The translations under genes and the position numbers were made by a program. Positions 32,700 through 41,986 of a stretch of DNA of 64,000 bases are shown piece after piece. Source of the stretch: Flavobacterium faecale (lineage in GTDB: Bacteria > Bacteroidota > Bacteroidia > Flavobacteriales > Flavobacteriaceae); NCBI RefSeq assembly GCF_003076455.1, contig NZ_CP020918.1, forward strand, positions 2,108,001-2,172,000, given 5' to 3'. Below the pieces are notes generated by a model. The model did not search any database and had not been told where the DNA came from. It saw only the letters and a program-made list of their open reading frames with translations. Each line of letters begins with the position of its first letter. The first letter of the stretch is position 1.

Positions 32700-34172
32700 A
32701 TGATAGCACACAACACAAAGATTATCGGCGAAGGTTTAGCTTACGACGATGTATTATTAGTTCCTAATTACTCCAATGTGCTTCCAAGAGAAGTGAGTAT
32801 CCAGTCAAAATTTTCAAGAAATATAACACTTAATGTACCAATTGTATCTGCAGCTATGGATACAGTTACCGAAAGTGCAATGGCAATTGCTATGGCGCAA
32901 GAAGGTGGTATTGGTGTTTTACATAAAAACATGACGATTGAGCAACAAGCTGCCAAAGTACGTAAAGTGAAGCGTGCTGAGTCAGGAATGATCATCGATC
33001 CTGTTACGTTACCAATGTCGTCTGTAGTGGCTGATGCCAAAGCAGCAATGAAAGAATATGGTATTGGCGGAATTCCGATTGTGGATGAAAACCAAACTTT
33101 GAGAGGAATCGTAACTAACCGCGATTTGCGTTTTGAAAAAAACAATGCAAGACCAATTATTGAGGTAATGACCAGTGAAAACTTAATCACGGTTGCCGAA
33201 GGAACGTCACTTGAACAAGCAGAGGTTGTTTTGCAAGGTCATAAAATTGAAAAACTTCCTGTAGTAAGCAAAGACAATAAATTAGTGGGTTTAATTACCT
33301 TTAGAGATATTACCAAGTTAACTCAAAAACCAATTGCCAACAAAGATGTTTACGGACGTTTGCGTGTAGCGGCTGCCATTGGCGTTACGGGTGATGCGGT
33401 ACAAAGAGCAGAAGCACTTGTAAATGCTGGTGTAGATGCGATCATCATTGATACAGCTCACGGTCACACACAAGGTGTTGTGAATACCTTGAAAGAAGTA
33501 AAAGCAAAATTCCCTCAAATCGATGTTATTGTTGGAAATATAGCAACTCCCGAAGCAGCCAAATATTTGGTTGAAAACGGTGCAGATGGTGTGAAAGTCG
33601 GAATTGGACCTGGTTCAATTTGTACTACTCGTATTGTTGCAGGTGTTGGTTTTCCCCAGTTCTCTGCGGTGCTTGAAGTAGCTGCGGCTATCAAAGGAAC
33701 AGGAGTTCCTGTAATTGCAGATGGAGGAATACGTTACACTGGTGATATCCCGAAAGCAATTGCTGCCGGCGCTGACTGTGTAATGTTAGGGTCACTTTTG
33801 GCTGGTACTAAAGAATCTCCAGGAGAAACTATTATTTTTGAAGGTAGAAAGTTCAAATCTTACCGCGGAATGGGTTCTGTGGAAGCGATGCAAACAGGAT
33901 CAAAAGACCGTTACTTTCAAGATGTTGAAGATGATGTTAAAAAATTAGTTCCAGAAGGAATTGTAGGACGTGTACCTTATAAAGGAGAATTGAACGAAAG
34001 TATGTTGCAATTCATCGGTGGTCTTAGAGCTGGAATGGGATACTGTGGTTCAAAAGATATTCCAACACTTCAAGAAACAGGTCGTTTTGTACGCCTTACT
34101 TCAAGCGGAATTACAGAAAGTCACCCACATAATGTAACAATAACCAAAGAAGCTCCAAATTATTCAAGATAA
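32700..34172 (+). CDS. guaB: IMP dehydrogenase
   Basis: 490 residues, normal for the family. It oxidises IMP to XMP with NAD, the committed step to GMP. The barrel starts [11 protein letters not shown], two CBS domains occupy about residues 95-210, and the catalytic loop is [18 protein letters not shown] with the active Cys. RGMGSVEAM and a C-terminal [17 protein letters not shown] complete it. The start at 32700 is chosen because the promoter covers the earlier ATG and the extra residues are not part of the family. The last 71 coding bases plus stop are duplicated 972 bp downstream. Confidence 0.95.
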   Translation: MIAHNTKIIGEGLAYDDVLLVPNYSNVLPREVSIQSKFSRNITLNVPIVSAAMDTVTESAMAIAMAQEGGIGVLHKNMTIEQQAAKVRKVKRAESGMIIDPVTLPMSSVVADAKAAMKEYGIGGIPIVDENQTLRGIVTNRDLRFEKNNARPIIEVMTSENLITVAEGTSLEQAEVVLQGHKIEKLPVVSKDNKLVGLITFRDITKLTQKPIANKDVYGRLRVAAAIGVTGDAVQRAEALVNAGVDAIIIDTAHGHTQGVVNTLKEVKAKFPQIDVIVGNIATPEAAKYLVENGADGVKVGIGPGSICTTRIVAGVGFPQFSAVLEVAAAIKGTGVPVIADGGIRYTGDIPKAIAAGADCVMLGSLLAGTKESPGETIIFEGRKFKSYRGMGSVEAMQTGSKDRYFQDVEDDVKKLVPEGIVGRVPYKGELNESMLQFIGGLRAGMGYCGSKDIPTLQETGRFVRLTSSGITESHPHNVTITKEAPNYSR

Positions 34173-34177
34173 TTTAT
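34104..34177 (+). repeat. Direct repeat, left copy: 3' end of guaB
   Basis: 74 bp from codon 469 of guaB (AGC GGA ATT...) through the stop codon to AATTTAT. It matches 35076-35149 at 70 of 74 positions. All four differences fall at third codon positions and are silent. Each copy is followed by a similar terminator hairpin. Confidence 0.9.
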
Positions 34178-34191
34178 AGTTTTCATAAAAT

Positions 34192-34228
34192 AAAAAAGCG
34201 GTCTAAATAGTTTTAGACCGCTTTTTTT
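34192..34228 (+). terminator. guaB terminator
   Basis: Stem AAAAAAGCGGTCTAAA with its complement around ATAG, followed by T. It is also well placed to stop the convergent toxin cassette transcript coming from the right. Confidence 0.85.
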
Positions 34229-34234
34229 GTGCGG

Positions 34235-34381
34235 TTAAGGTTTCACTCGAACTATTTTGTTATCTTTTAAAATTACCATCTCGCTATTCATTTTCTTTTT
34301 AAACTCTATTAATTTCTCATAGACTTTATCCATTCCTTCTATTATCTTTCTTTGGTTTTCAGTTCTTTTAAATGTTTTCAT
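34235..34381 (-). CDS. 48-residue partner of the zeta-toxin-like gene, candidate antitoxin
   Basis: A 49-codon frame that starts MKTFKRTENQRKIIEGMDKV and ends with a basic tail, KDNKIVRVKP. It is rich in Lys/Arg/Glu and helical. Its ATG lies inside the 3' end of the zeta-toxin-like gene (14-bp overlap), so the two are translationally coupled. I know no named family for it. Its position as the small partner of a zeta-like ATPase suggests an antitoxin or regulator, an inference from context only. Confidence 0.65.
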   Translation of the reverse strand: MKTFKRTENQRKIIEGMDKVYEKLIEFKKKMNSEMVILKDNKIVRVKP

Positions 34382-34952
34382 AATAATATTTTTTTAAGGA
34401 GTCGAATTTATTTTTGCTAGTAATATCAATCTCAGAATTTAAAGTTTTTTGAGCGATAAGTTCATGAAATCCTTCTGAATTATCAAAGATTAGTACTTCA
34501 TCAGCAATTGGAAGATAAATTTCAAATAAATTTTTTATACCATTGATATATCTTCTTTTTATTACATCAGTTTCTATGTTGTGTCCACCTTCTTTTACCC
34601 TCGTTTTAACACGTTCAATGGCTAGGTCTACATTTTGAAGCCAAAAAAATAGTAAAGTTACATTATAATTGTTTTTCTTAGCAATTGCAATTTTTGCTTT
34701 GTAGCTTTTTGTTGCCAAAGTTGTTTCAAAAGCAAAATTTTCATTATTTTCCAATAATTCATTTATCCTGTTTAGCATAATTCTACCAGATTCAAAGGAA
34801 ACTTTTTCTGGCTGAAAAGGAGATAATCCCTTAGCAATTTCATCTGCGTTGACAAATTCCTTACAATTTAATATTTCTGGTAAAATTGTAAATGAAGCAG
34901 TAGTTTTACCTGCTCCATTGCAACCAGCAATAATGTAAAGATTGTTTTTCAT
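34368..34952 (-). CDS. Zeta-toxin-like P-loop kinase/ATPase
   Basis: 194 residues. Walker A is GCNGAGKT at 10-17. FVNADEIAKGLSP and NFAFETTLATKSY match the substrate-side Asp and Glu-Thr-Thr region of zeta toxins and the related predicted ABC-type ATPases. Zeta toxins phosphorylate UDP-N-acetylglucosamine; whether this shorter homologue does so cannot be told. A perfect TATCTTTG promoter core at 34957-34964 (minus strand) lies 4 bases from the ATG, implying a nearly leaderless message. The cassette is bracketed by guaB 3'-end repeats. Confidence 0.8.
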   Translation of the reverse strand: MKNNLYIIAGCNGAGKTTASFTILPEILNCKEFVNADEIAKGLSPFQPEKVSFESGRIMLNRINELLENNENFAFETTLATKSYKAKIAIAKKNNYNVTLLFFWLQNVDLAIERVKTRVKEGGHNIETDVIKRRYINGIKNLFEIYLPIADEVLIFDNSEGFHELIAQKTLNSEIDITSKNKFDSLKKYYYENI

Positions 34953-35075
34953 ATATCAAAGATATGCAAATTCATTTTTTATTCTATGATTTTTTATTCA
35001 CTTTAAAAGCAGGGGGAGAATACTTTAACACAACTATTTAAATAATTGCTTAAATTTTATTTGCATTCAAGTTAA

Positions 35076-35149
35076 AGTGGAATTACAGAAAGTCACCCAC
35101 ATAATGTTACTATAACAAAAGAAGCTCCAAATTATTCAAGATAATTTAT
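35076..35149 (+). repeat. Direct repeat, right copy: guaB 3'-end remnant
   Basis: A second copy of the last 24 sense codons of guaB, the stop codon and 5 bp beyond, with only silent changes (AGT for AGC, GTT for GTA, ACT for ACA, ACA for ACC). There is no guaB sequence before it. It marks the far end of the inserted toxin cassette. Confidence 0.9.
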
Positions 35150-35162
35150 CCTTCTATAAACA

Positions 35163-35202
35163 TAAAAAAAGCAGTCTAAAATAAAATTTAGACTGCTTTT
35201 TT
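35163..35202. terminator. Second guaB-type terminator, shared with the CocE-family gene
   Basis: Stem AAAAAAAGCAGTCTAAA with its complement, then T. It resembles the guaB terminator at 34192-34228 in position and sequence and was probably carried with the guaB remnant. It also lies just past the stop codon of the convergent CocE-family gene. Confidence 0.8.
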
Positions 35203-35221
35203 ATTGGGTTTTAGTTTCGAG

Positions 35222-37084
35222 TTATTCAAGAATAGCAGCTTCTAAACTACTTTCTCCGTAAATTTTAATAAATGCTTTAGTGTAATCTTCTTTGGTAGCT
35301 AGATTCACGTTAGGTATAAATTTTTGAGGATTCACCGCAAAAAGAGGGAACCAAGAACTCTCAATTTGTACCTGAATTTTGTGTCCTTTTTTGAAGGTAT
35401 GCATCACATCTTGCAATTTAACATTAACTACGGTTTTTACATTCGGAACCATAGCTTCTGGTTTTTCGATTGAATTTCTAAAACGAGCAGGCATGATTTC
35501 ACTACGAACCAATTGGTGGTAGTTACTGTAAATTACAGTTGGTTTATCCGGGTTTACAGGTTCGTCTTCAGGATATACATCAATCAGTTTTACAATAAAA
35601 TCAGCATCTGTACTTGTTGTAGAAACAGTTAATTTAGCCAATAATTCGCCTCCAAAAGTCAAGTCATCAGTTAAAGCTTCTGTTGTAAATGTAGCAACAT
35701 CTGGTCGAGTGGTTGCAAAACGTTGGTCTTCGCTCATATAATTGCGAGGCGTAAAACCATTAAAATCTTTTAAGTTCTCAGAACTAATTACAGGTTTCTT
35801 TGGATCGCTATAATATTCGGTGAAATTTTGTGAAGCCGCTTTTTCAAGTGTACCATTCGCTAAATAAAAAGAAACTTTTTGAGTATTTTCTGGTGGATAT
35901 TTCGAAAATTCTCTCCATTTTTTTGCTCCCGTATCAAACAATATCGCTTCTGGAATGCCCGCATCTTCTTTGGTATTGCCTTTTAGATAATGACTGAAGA
36001 ATTTAGTTTCTATATTTTTTTGGTAATATGTAGCAATGCTATCACCAAAATAAATGTCGTTATGATATGTTTTACCAGTTTCTCTTCCCCATGCGCCATG
36101 TGAAAAAGGCCCCATTACAAGCGTGTTTTTTGCTTTTGGAGATGTTTTTTCAATTGTTTTGTAAATATTCAAGGGGCCAGAAAGGTCTTCCGCATCAAAC
36201 CAACCGCCAACTACTAATACTGCTTGCTTCACATCTTTTAGGTGCGGTAGTAAGTTTCTTGTTTGCCAGAAAGTATCATAGTTTGGATGATCCATAATTT
36301 CTTGCATGAAGAAGTTGTCTTTGTAATAATGATCAACGCCCTCTTTTAAAGTTCCCATTTCGGTATAGAATTTTAAACCGTCATCAGATTGCTTTTTTAT
36401 AACCGAATTACTGTACCATGCCGTAGGTGTGTTGGTTGTTTTTTGAACTCCAAACACGGGTAAAGTTCTGAAATAACCCAGCATAAATCGGCCATTGTGC
36501 AAGAAGTCATCATTCCAGAAATTAGAAATTGGTGCCTGTGGAGAGCTAGCTACAAGCGCAGGATGGTTGGATAAAATTCCGACCGCGGTATAAAATCCAG
36601 GGTAAGATGTTCCGTATTGACCCACTTTTCCGTTGTTGTTGGCTATGTTTTTCACCAAATAATCTACCGTATCGTAGGTGTCGGTACTTTCATCAATTGC
36701 TTTTTTGTTGGTATGCTCCACTTGAGGCGTCATGTTGGTAAAGGTACCCTCGCTCATATAGCGTCCACGAACATCTTGTTGCACAAAGATATAGCCGTCT
36801 TGAAGCATAAAGTTATTCAGTGCAACACGTGTAGAGAATTTATCTTCGCCATAAGGTGCAATGCTATAGCAGGTACGCATCATAACCATCGGGTATTTTT
36901 TCTTCTTCGAAATATCCTTTGGTGTATAGATTGAGGTAAACAGTTTGACACCGTCACGCATGGTGATGTATAGTTCTTTTTTTGTGTAATGGTCTTGTAT
37001 GTAAGTGCTTATGGGTGGTTTTTGCTCCTGAGCCGAACCAAAACTAAAAGTCAAGAGTAGAAGAATAGCAATTAAATTTTTCAT
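35222..37084 (-). CDS. CocE/NonD family hydrolase (X-Pro dipeptidyl-peptidase type)
   Basis: 620-residue exported serine hydrolase with a signal peptide (about 1-18). The catalytic Ser160 is in GQYGTSYPGFY, an acidic residue is in VVGGWFDAEDLSGPL, and the His is in MGPFSHGAWG. A C-terminal jelly-roll domain (from about 440, FTTEALTDDLTFGGELLAKL) is typical of the group, which includes glutaryl-7-ACA acylases and X-Pro peptidases. Likely role: peptide or ester hydrolysis in the periplasm. Monocistronic. Confidence 0.85.
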   Translation of the reverse strand: MKNLIAILLLLTFSFGSAQEQKPPISTYIQDHYTKKELYITMRDGVKLFTSIYTPKDISKKKKYPMVMMRTCYSIAPYGEDKFSTRVALNNFMLQDGYIFVQQDVRGRYMSEGTFTNMTPQVEHTNKKAIDESTDTYDTVDYLVKNIANNNGKVGQYGTSYPGFYTAVGILSNHPALVASSPQAPISNFWNDDFLHNGRFMLGYFRTLPVFGVQKTTNTPTAWYSNSVIKKQSDDGLKFYTEMGTLKEGVDHYYKDNFFMQEIMDHPNYDTFWQTRNLLPHLKDVKQAVLVVGGWFDAEDLSGPLNIYKTIEKTSPKAKNTLVMGPFSHGAWGRETGKTYHNDIYFGDSIATYYQKNIETKFFSHYLKGNTKEDAGIPEAILFDTGAKKWREFSKYPPENTQKVSFYLANGTLEKAASQNFTEYYSDPKKPVISSENLKDFNGFTPRNYMSEDQRFATTRPDVATFTTEALTDDLTFGGELLAKLTVSTTSTDADFIVKLIDVYPEDEPVNPDKPTVIYSNYHQLVRSEIMPARFRNSIEKPEAMVPNVKTVVNVKLQDVMHTFKKGHKIQVQIESSWFPLFAVNPQKFIPNVNLATKEDYTKAFIKIYGESSLEAAILE

Positions 37085-37189
37085 ATGTAGATACTATTTA
37101 TTTTTATAGGTAAAAGGAATTTGCGTTCAATTATTAATTTTCGTAGAAAAATAAAGAGCGTTCTATTTTTATTCAAAGTTTAGAAGGCA

Positions 37190-39439
37190 CTATCGCTCTA
37201 CAAACAATTTATTTAATAATTTTTTATTCCCCACAATCCACAAGATATCATCTTTTTCAAGAATAATATTTGATTCGGGGTTTAGCATTCGAACACCATT
37301 TCGTTCAATTCCAACAATCAATCCTTGTGTTAATTCGCGCAGTTTTGAACGTCCGATGGCTTTGCCTATAAAGTCTTGATTTTCTAACTCAATTTGACGT
37401 AAGACTACTTCGTTATTTACTTTTTCTGGAATCTCAATTTCATTCAATCTTAAATATTCAGCAAATACTTTGACCTGTTCATCGGTACCAATAACACCAA
37501 TTTTGTCACCAGGGAACAAACGTTCCATTTTGTTCGGAACTTCGATTGTGATATCTCCACGATTGATGTAGGCAATATTGATTCCCATTTCTTCTCTCAT
37601 TCTAATTTCTCGAAGTGTTTTTCCGGCTAGATTTGATTCCTTCGCTATAGTAAAGCTAGACATGTGACCATCCCAAGGTGTAAGGTTAGCATGTTGTCTG
37701 TTTATTTTTGCGGCTTCACCCTCTGATCTGTCATTCAGGTTTTTCAGAAAATGACCTTCAATTTTATGGTACTGTGTGTGTAATTTTTTAGGAAACAGAA
37801 GATAGATGATTACTGCACTCACAAGCGCAACAAATGCGATCACAGGTGAGAAGAATATATTCAGTAAAAATCCAATATAAAAAACGGCAAGTCCCATTCG
37901 CAAAAACAGTAGCATCAAGATAGGTCCTTTGTATTTTCTTTCCCTAAACAAGGATGCTACCTCTTTGACTGCCACTTTTCGAATGGATAGGGCGTATAAA
38001 AAAGGAGAAATAATCACAAGGGTAATCAAGGCTGCAATTGCATTTCCAAATTTAGAATTTTCGACCAAAGGCACTACAAATTTCGAACAAAGTAAAATGA
38101 TAGACGTAATGATAATGGTATGAAGTACGATATGGATCAAGTGCGTTCTTATAACGACTTGCCAAGTGCTTACAGCTCGTATTGCTTGTGCGTTGGTACT
38201 GTAACGATTGATTTTTTTGGTTATCCTGCGCGGTAATTTTTTTTCTAGAAATTCAGAAAAAGGTACTGCTGCTTTGACCATGAATGGTGTTGTAAAGGTT
38301 GTAATAGCCGAAACAGCAACCACAATAGGATACAGAAAAGAACTCGTTACATGCATTGTAGTTCCTAGGGTAGCGATAATAAAGGAGAATTCTCCAATTT
38401 GTGCCAAACTCATTCCGGTTTGTACAGATTGTTTTAAGGGTTGTCCCGAAATTAATGCACCAATAGTCGAACTTATTGACTGTCCAAAAATGGTGATAAA
38501 GGTCAAAATCATCACTGGTCCAGCATACTCATATAGTGTAGTTGGATTGATTAACATTCCTACTGATACAAAGAATACCGCTCCAAACAAGTCTTTTACG
38601 GGTTTAATTAAATGTTCGATATGTTCAGCTTGCGTAGTTTCTGCGATGATAGATCCCATGATAAAGGCACCAAGAGCAGGTGAGAATCCAACATCGGCCG
38701 CAAGGATTACCATCATAAGGCAGAGCGCTAGAGAAATGATCAACAGCATCTCGTCTGTCAATAAATGTTTGGTCTTTTTGAGAACTGTTGGAATAAAAAA
38801 GATTCCTGCTACAAACCAAGCCGTTAGAAAGAAGGCTAATTTTAAAACTGAAAAGAGAAGTTCACTACCCGAAAAATTTTGTGTAGCCGCTACCGTGGAT
38901 AGTAAAACCATCATTAAAATGGCAATAATATCTTGTACGATCAGCGAACCAATTACGATTCCGGCAAATTTTTGGGCTTTTACGCCCAACTCATCAAATG
39001 TTTTTAGAATAATGGTAGTCGAGGAAATGGAGAGGATTACTCCCAGAAAAATGCTATCCATCAGTTTCCATCCCATCCATTTACCGGCCAAAAAACCAAC
39101 TAATACCATGGTGATGATTTGCGTGACGGCGGTAATGGAGGCTGTACCACCTACTTTCATTAATTTTTTAAAACTAAATTCGAGTCCTAAACTGAATAAT
39201 AAGATGATTACACCAATCTCAGCCCAGATCTCGACACTCTTAATGTCTTTTACTGAAGGGAAAAAATCAAAATGATTTCCGGCCAAAAATCCTGCAATCA
39301 GGTATCCAAGTACTAAGGGCTGCTTAAGTTTTTTAAAGATTAAAACAGCAATACCAGCAGTCATTAGGATTAATCCAAGATCGCTTATCAAGGGTTTTAA
39401 GTGGCTTGTTGTTTCTACTACGGTTGCTGCGGCGCTCAT
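37190..39439 (-). CDS. Kef-type cation:proton antiporter with TrkA-C domains
   Basis: 749 residues. About twelve membrane segments (to about residue 400) form a CPA2 antiporter with LGYLIAGFLAG and the FSPALGAFIMGSIIAET motif. A further membrane block lies at about 420-555. The soluble C-terminus carries two TrkA-C-like modules (about 590-665 and 675-749, LFPGDKIGVIGTDEQVKVF and ILEKDDILWIVGNKKLLNKL). It probably exchanges K+ or Na+ for protons and is gated by a cytosolic ligand. Confidence 0.85.
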   Translation of the reverse strand: MSAAATVVETTSHLKPLISDLGLILMTAGIAVLIFKKLKQPLVLGYLIAGFLAGNHFDFFPSVKDIKSVEIWAEIGVIILLFSLGLEFSFKKLMKVGGTASITAVTQIITMVLVGFLAGKWMGWKLMDSIFLGVILSISSTTIILKTFDELGVKAQKFAGIVIGSLIVQDIIAILMMVLLSTVAATQNFSGSELLFSVLKLAFFLTAWFVAGIFFIPTVLKKTKHLLTDEMLLIISLALCLMMVILAADVGFSPALGAFIMGSIIAETTQAEHIEHLIKPVKDLFGAVFFVSVGMLINPTTLYEYAGPVMILTFITIFGQSISSTIGALISGQPLKQSVQTGMSLAQIGEFSFIIATLGTTMHVTSSFLYPIVVAVSAITTFTTPFMVKAAVPFSEFLEKKLPRRITKKINRYSTNAQAIRAVSTWQVVIRTHLIHIVLHTIIITSIILLCSKFVVPLVENSKFGNAIAALITLVIISPFLYALSIRKVAVKEVASLFRERKYKGPILMLLFLRMGLAVFYIGFLLNIFFSPVIAFVALVSAVIIYLLFPKKLHTQYHKIEGHFLKNLNDRSEGEAAKINRQHANLTPWDGHMSSFTIAKESNLAGKTLREIRMREEMGINIAYINRGDITIEVPNKMERLFPGDKIGVIGTDEQVKVFAEYLRLNEIEIPEKVNNEVVLRQIELENQDFIGKAIGRSKLRELTQGLIVGIERNGVRMLNPESNIILEKDDILWIVGNKKLLNKLFVER

Positions 39440-39550
39440 TGTTTTTGTTTGGTATTAAAATGCTATCGTTTATTTAGGGTTAAATATACCAAAAGCATTG
39501 GTTTTGTGCAATCTATCTCTCGCGATGGAGTGATTTATGGTGAATTCATA

Positions 39551-39579
39551 AAAAAAGCTATCGGTTAAGATAGCTTTTA
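39551..39579 (-). terminator. purB terminator
   Basis: Stem AAAAGCTATC with its complement around GGTTAA, flanked by A and T runs, just past the purB stop codon. Confidence 0.75.
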
Positions 39580-39600
39580 AAAATTGAATTCATTTTTATA

Positions 39601-40947
39601 CTATATTCCTAAAAAGTTACTTGGTGTAATTTGTAGTAATTCGGCTTTTATAGCGTCCGAAACTTCCAAAGTACCAATAAACTCATGGATAGAAGCTTTT
39701 GTTATTGCTTCGTTGGTTCTTGTTAATCCTTTTAAAGCCTCATACGGATTTGGGTATGCCTCACGGCGCAAGATAGTCTGAATCGCTTCAGCAACAACCG
39801 CCCAGTTTTTTTCTAAATCTTCATGAAATTTAGATTCGTTCAATAACAATTTGTTCAAACCTTTCAAAGTTGCTTCAAACGAAATAATGGTATGTCCCAT
39901 AGGAACGCCAATATTTCTCAAAACGGTACTGTCTGTTAAATCACGCTGTAAACGAGAGATAGGTAATTTTGCCGAAAGGTGTTCAAAAATTGCATTTGCT
40001 ATTCCTAAGTTTCCTTCAGAGTTTTCAAAATCTATCGGGTTTACTTTATGTGGCATTGCTGATGATCCAATTTCACCCGCTTTAATTTTTTGTTTGAAAT
40101 ACTCCATTGAAACATACGTCCAAATGTCACGGTCCAAATCAATAACTATATTGTTGATTCTTTTTAAAGCATCAAAAAACGCTGCAAAATGGTCATAATG
40201 CTCAATTTGCGTCGTTGGAAACGAGTGGTGCAAACCAAGAGTTTGTTCTACAAACTTGTTTCCAAATTGTTTCCAGTCAATTTGTGGATACGCTACATGG
40301 TGTGCATTGTAGTTACCTGTTGCTCCACCAAATTTGGCAGCAAAAGGAACATTAAACAACAAACGCATTTGCTCTTCTAGACGCTCAACAAAAACGGCAA
40401 TCTCTTTACCCAAGCGAGTAGGCGAAGCTGGTTGTCCGTGTGTACGTGCTAGTAACGGAATGTTTGCCCATTCCATGCTTAATTCTTTCAATTTGGCTAC
40501 TAATCCAATTAACGAAGGTAAATAAACTTGTTCGAAAGCCTCTTTGGTCGATAACGGAATGGCCGTATTGTTAATATCTTGAGAAGTCAATCCAAAGTGG
40601 ATGAACTCTTTGTATTCTGATAATCCTAATTTCTCAAACTTATCTTTAATAAAATATTCTACTGCTTTAACATCATGGTTGGTCACTTTTTCAGTATCCT
40701 TAATCCATTGTGCATCTGCAGTGGTAAAATTTTTGTAAATGTCACGCAAACTATCAAACAAATTAGCGTTTACGCCTGTTAATTGCGGTAAAGGCTGCTC
40801 GCACAACGCAATAAAATATTCGATTTCGATTAAAACACGGTATCTTATTAAGGCCTCCTCAGAGAAAAATGGAGCCAAATTTTGAGTTTTACTTCTATAT
40901 CTTCCGTCAATCGGCGAAATAGCATTCAATTCGTTTAAAGTCGTCAT
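39601..40947 (-). CDS. purB: Adenylosuccinate lyase
   Basis: 448 residues from the ATG at 40947, where the family sequence begins (LNELNAISPIDGRYRSKT). The ORF opens nine codons earlier, but those residues (CFSKKHSK) are not part of the family. The enzyme acts twice in purine synthesis, on SAICAR and adenylosuccinate. LARTHGQPASPTRLGKE and the signature GEIGSSAMPHKVNPIDFENSEGN with the catalytic Ser are present. Confidence 0.95.
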   Translation of the reverse strand: MTTLNELNAISPIDGRYRSKTQNLAPFFSEEALIRYRVLIEIEYFIALCEQPLPQLTGVNANLFDSLRDIYKNFTTADAQWIKDTEKVTNHDVKAVEYFIKDKFEKLGLSEYKEFIHFGLTSQDINNTAIPLSTKEAFEQVYLPSLIGLVAKLKELSMEWANIPLLARTHGQPASPTRLGKEIAVFVERLEEQMRLLFNVPFAAKFGGATGNYNAHHVAYPQIDWKQFGNKFVEQTLGLHHSFPTTQIEHYDHFAAFFDALKRINNIVIDLDRDIWTYVSMEYFKQKIKAGEIGSSAMPHKVNPIDFENSEGNLGIANAIFEHLSAKLPISRLQRDLTDSTVLRNIGVPMGHTIISFEATLKGLNKLLLNESKFHEDLEKNWAVVAEAIQTILRREAYPNPYEALKGLTRTNEAITKASIHEFIGTLEVSDAIKAELLQITPSNFLGI

Positions 40948-41137
40948 TTTTGAGTGTTTTTTTGAAAAGCACAAATATACAGAGAAGTTAGAAGTTAAAA
41001 GTTAGAAAATAGAAGTTTTTTGATACAAGAAGTGAATTAAAAAGGCATTTTGAGACAAATAGTCAATTGTACCACAAATCATTAAAATTCTCAGAGACAT
41101 TAGTAGTAGGTTGCTGTTTTTTACTTTCGATAAAAAA

Positions 41138-41176
41138 AATAGGACTCAGAATTACAGTTAATTCAGAGTCCTATTC
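41138..41176 (-). terminator. Terminator of the YceI-like gene
   Basis: Stem AATAGGACTC with its complement (one-base bulges in an extended arm) preceded by an A run on the plus strand. It lies 30 bp past the stop codon of the YceI-like gene. Confidence 0.75.
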
Positions 41177-41207
41177 TTTATGTAGTCAGCGGTAAAAAAA
41201 TGTCTAC

Positions 41208-41846
41208 TTAGTTTTTAGCAAGCTGTATGTCGGCATGAACTGCTACTTCGCTCCATGTTTTACTTATCCCATCTTTACCTGTATGCAAGGCTTCACATGC
41301 TTTGTTGATCGAAGCTACAGCGCCCAATGCATCCCAATTTTCTAGATTCATCACACCGTCAAAGGCATAATTAGTATCGCTATTCATAGTGTCTTTCAAC
41401 GGAATATTAGCTGTTTTACCGTTTAAGGTTACGTCAATTGAACATGTATTGTCTGCAGCAACTTTAAATTCACCTGTGATCATATCGGTATCCTTCATCA
41501 TTCCAAAAAAGAATTTCAAGATTTTTGGATCTCTTGTACCTGACGCATCGTTGGTAAATAAACTACTCACCGGAATACTGAATTTAGTTCCGTTCAATGC
41601 TTCAAATGCCGTTTTTCCTTCCTTAGTATCGGTTAAGGAGATGGTTTTAAATTGTCCTCCAACAGCAACCTTATCAGTTGTTTTGTATGCTGTAAAGCCA
41701 ACTTTGGTCGAATCATTAATTATTGTAAATGTTCCTGTAGTTGCCGTCACTTCTTCGGTTGCTTTTTCTTCTGTTTTTTTAGAATCCTTACATCCTATGG
41801 CCGTGATCAAGATCATTCCAACTGCGATAAGTTTTAAATTTTTCAT
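41208..41846 (-). CDS. YceI-like lipoprotein
   Basis: 212 residues. The signal peptide ends in a lipobox (ITAIGC, Cys19), followed by a Lys/Glu-rich linker. The rest (TFTIINDSTKVGFTAYKTTDKVAVGGQFKTISLT, then VTLNGKTANIPL and AFDGVMNLENWDALGAVASIN) follows the YceI fold, an extended lipocalin-like barrel that binds isoprenoid or amphiphilic ligands in characterised homologues. The ligand here is unknown. Single gene with its own terminator. Confidence 0.8.
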   Translation of the reverse strand: MKNLKLIAVGMILITAIGCKDSKKTEEKATEEVTATTGTFTIINDSTKVGFTAYKTTDKVAVGGQFKTISLTDTKEGKTAFEALNGTKFSIPVSSLFTNDASGTRDPKILKFFFGMMKDTDMITGEFKVAADNTCSIDVTLNGKTANIPLKDTMNSDTNYAFDGVMNLENWDALGAVASINKACEALHTGKDGISKTWSEVAVHADIQLAKN

Positions 41847-41986
41847 TGCTGTGTATATTATATTGTTTTTCGTAAAATTAGGTATAAATTGTTAGAATTA
41901 TCTTGATGTCTATTAATAATATGATGTTAAATCTGATAAAACAGAATGTTAACAGTTGTTAATTGTTTTATTTTCGAAAACAAAAA

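Noticed and set aside
38208..39275. 355-codon plus-strand frame
   Set aside because: It is fully antisense to the Kef-type antiporter, whose membrane segments and motifs are clear. The antisense protein is a composition artefact.
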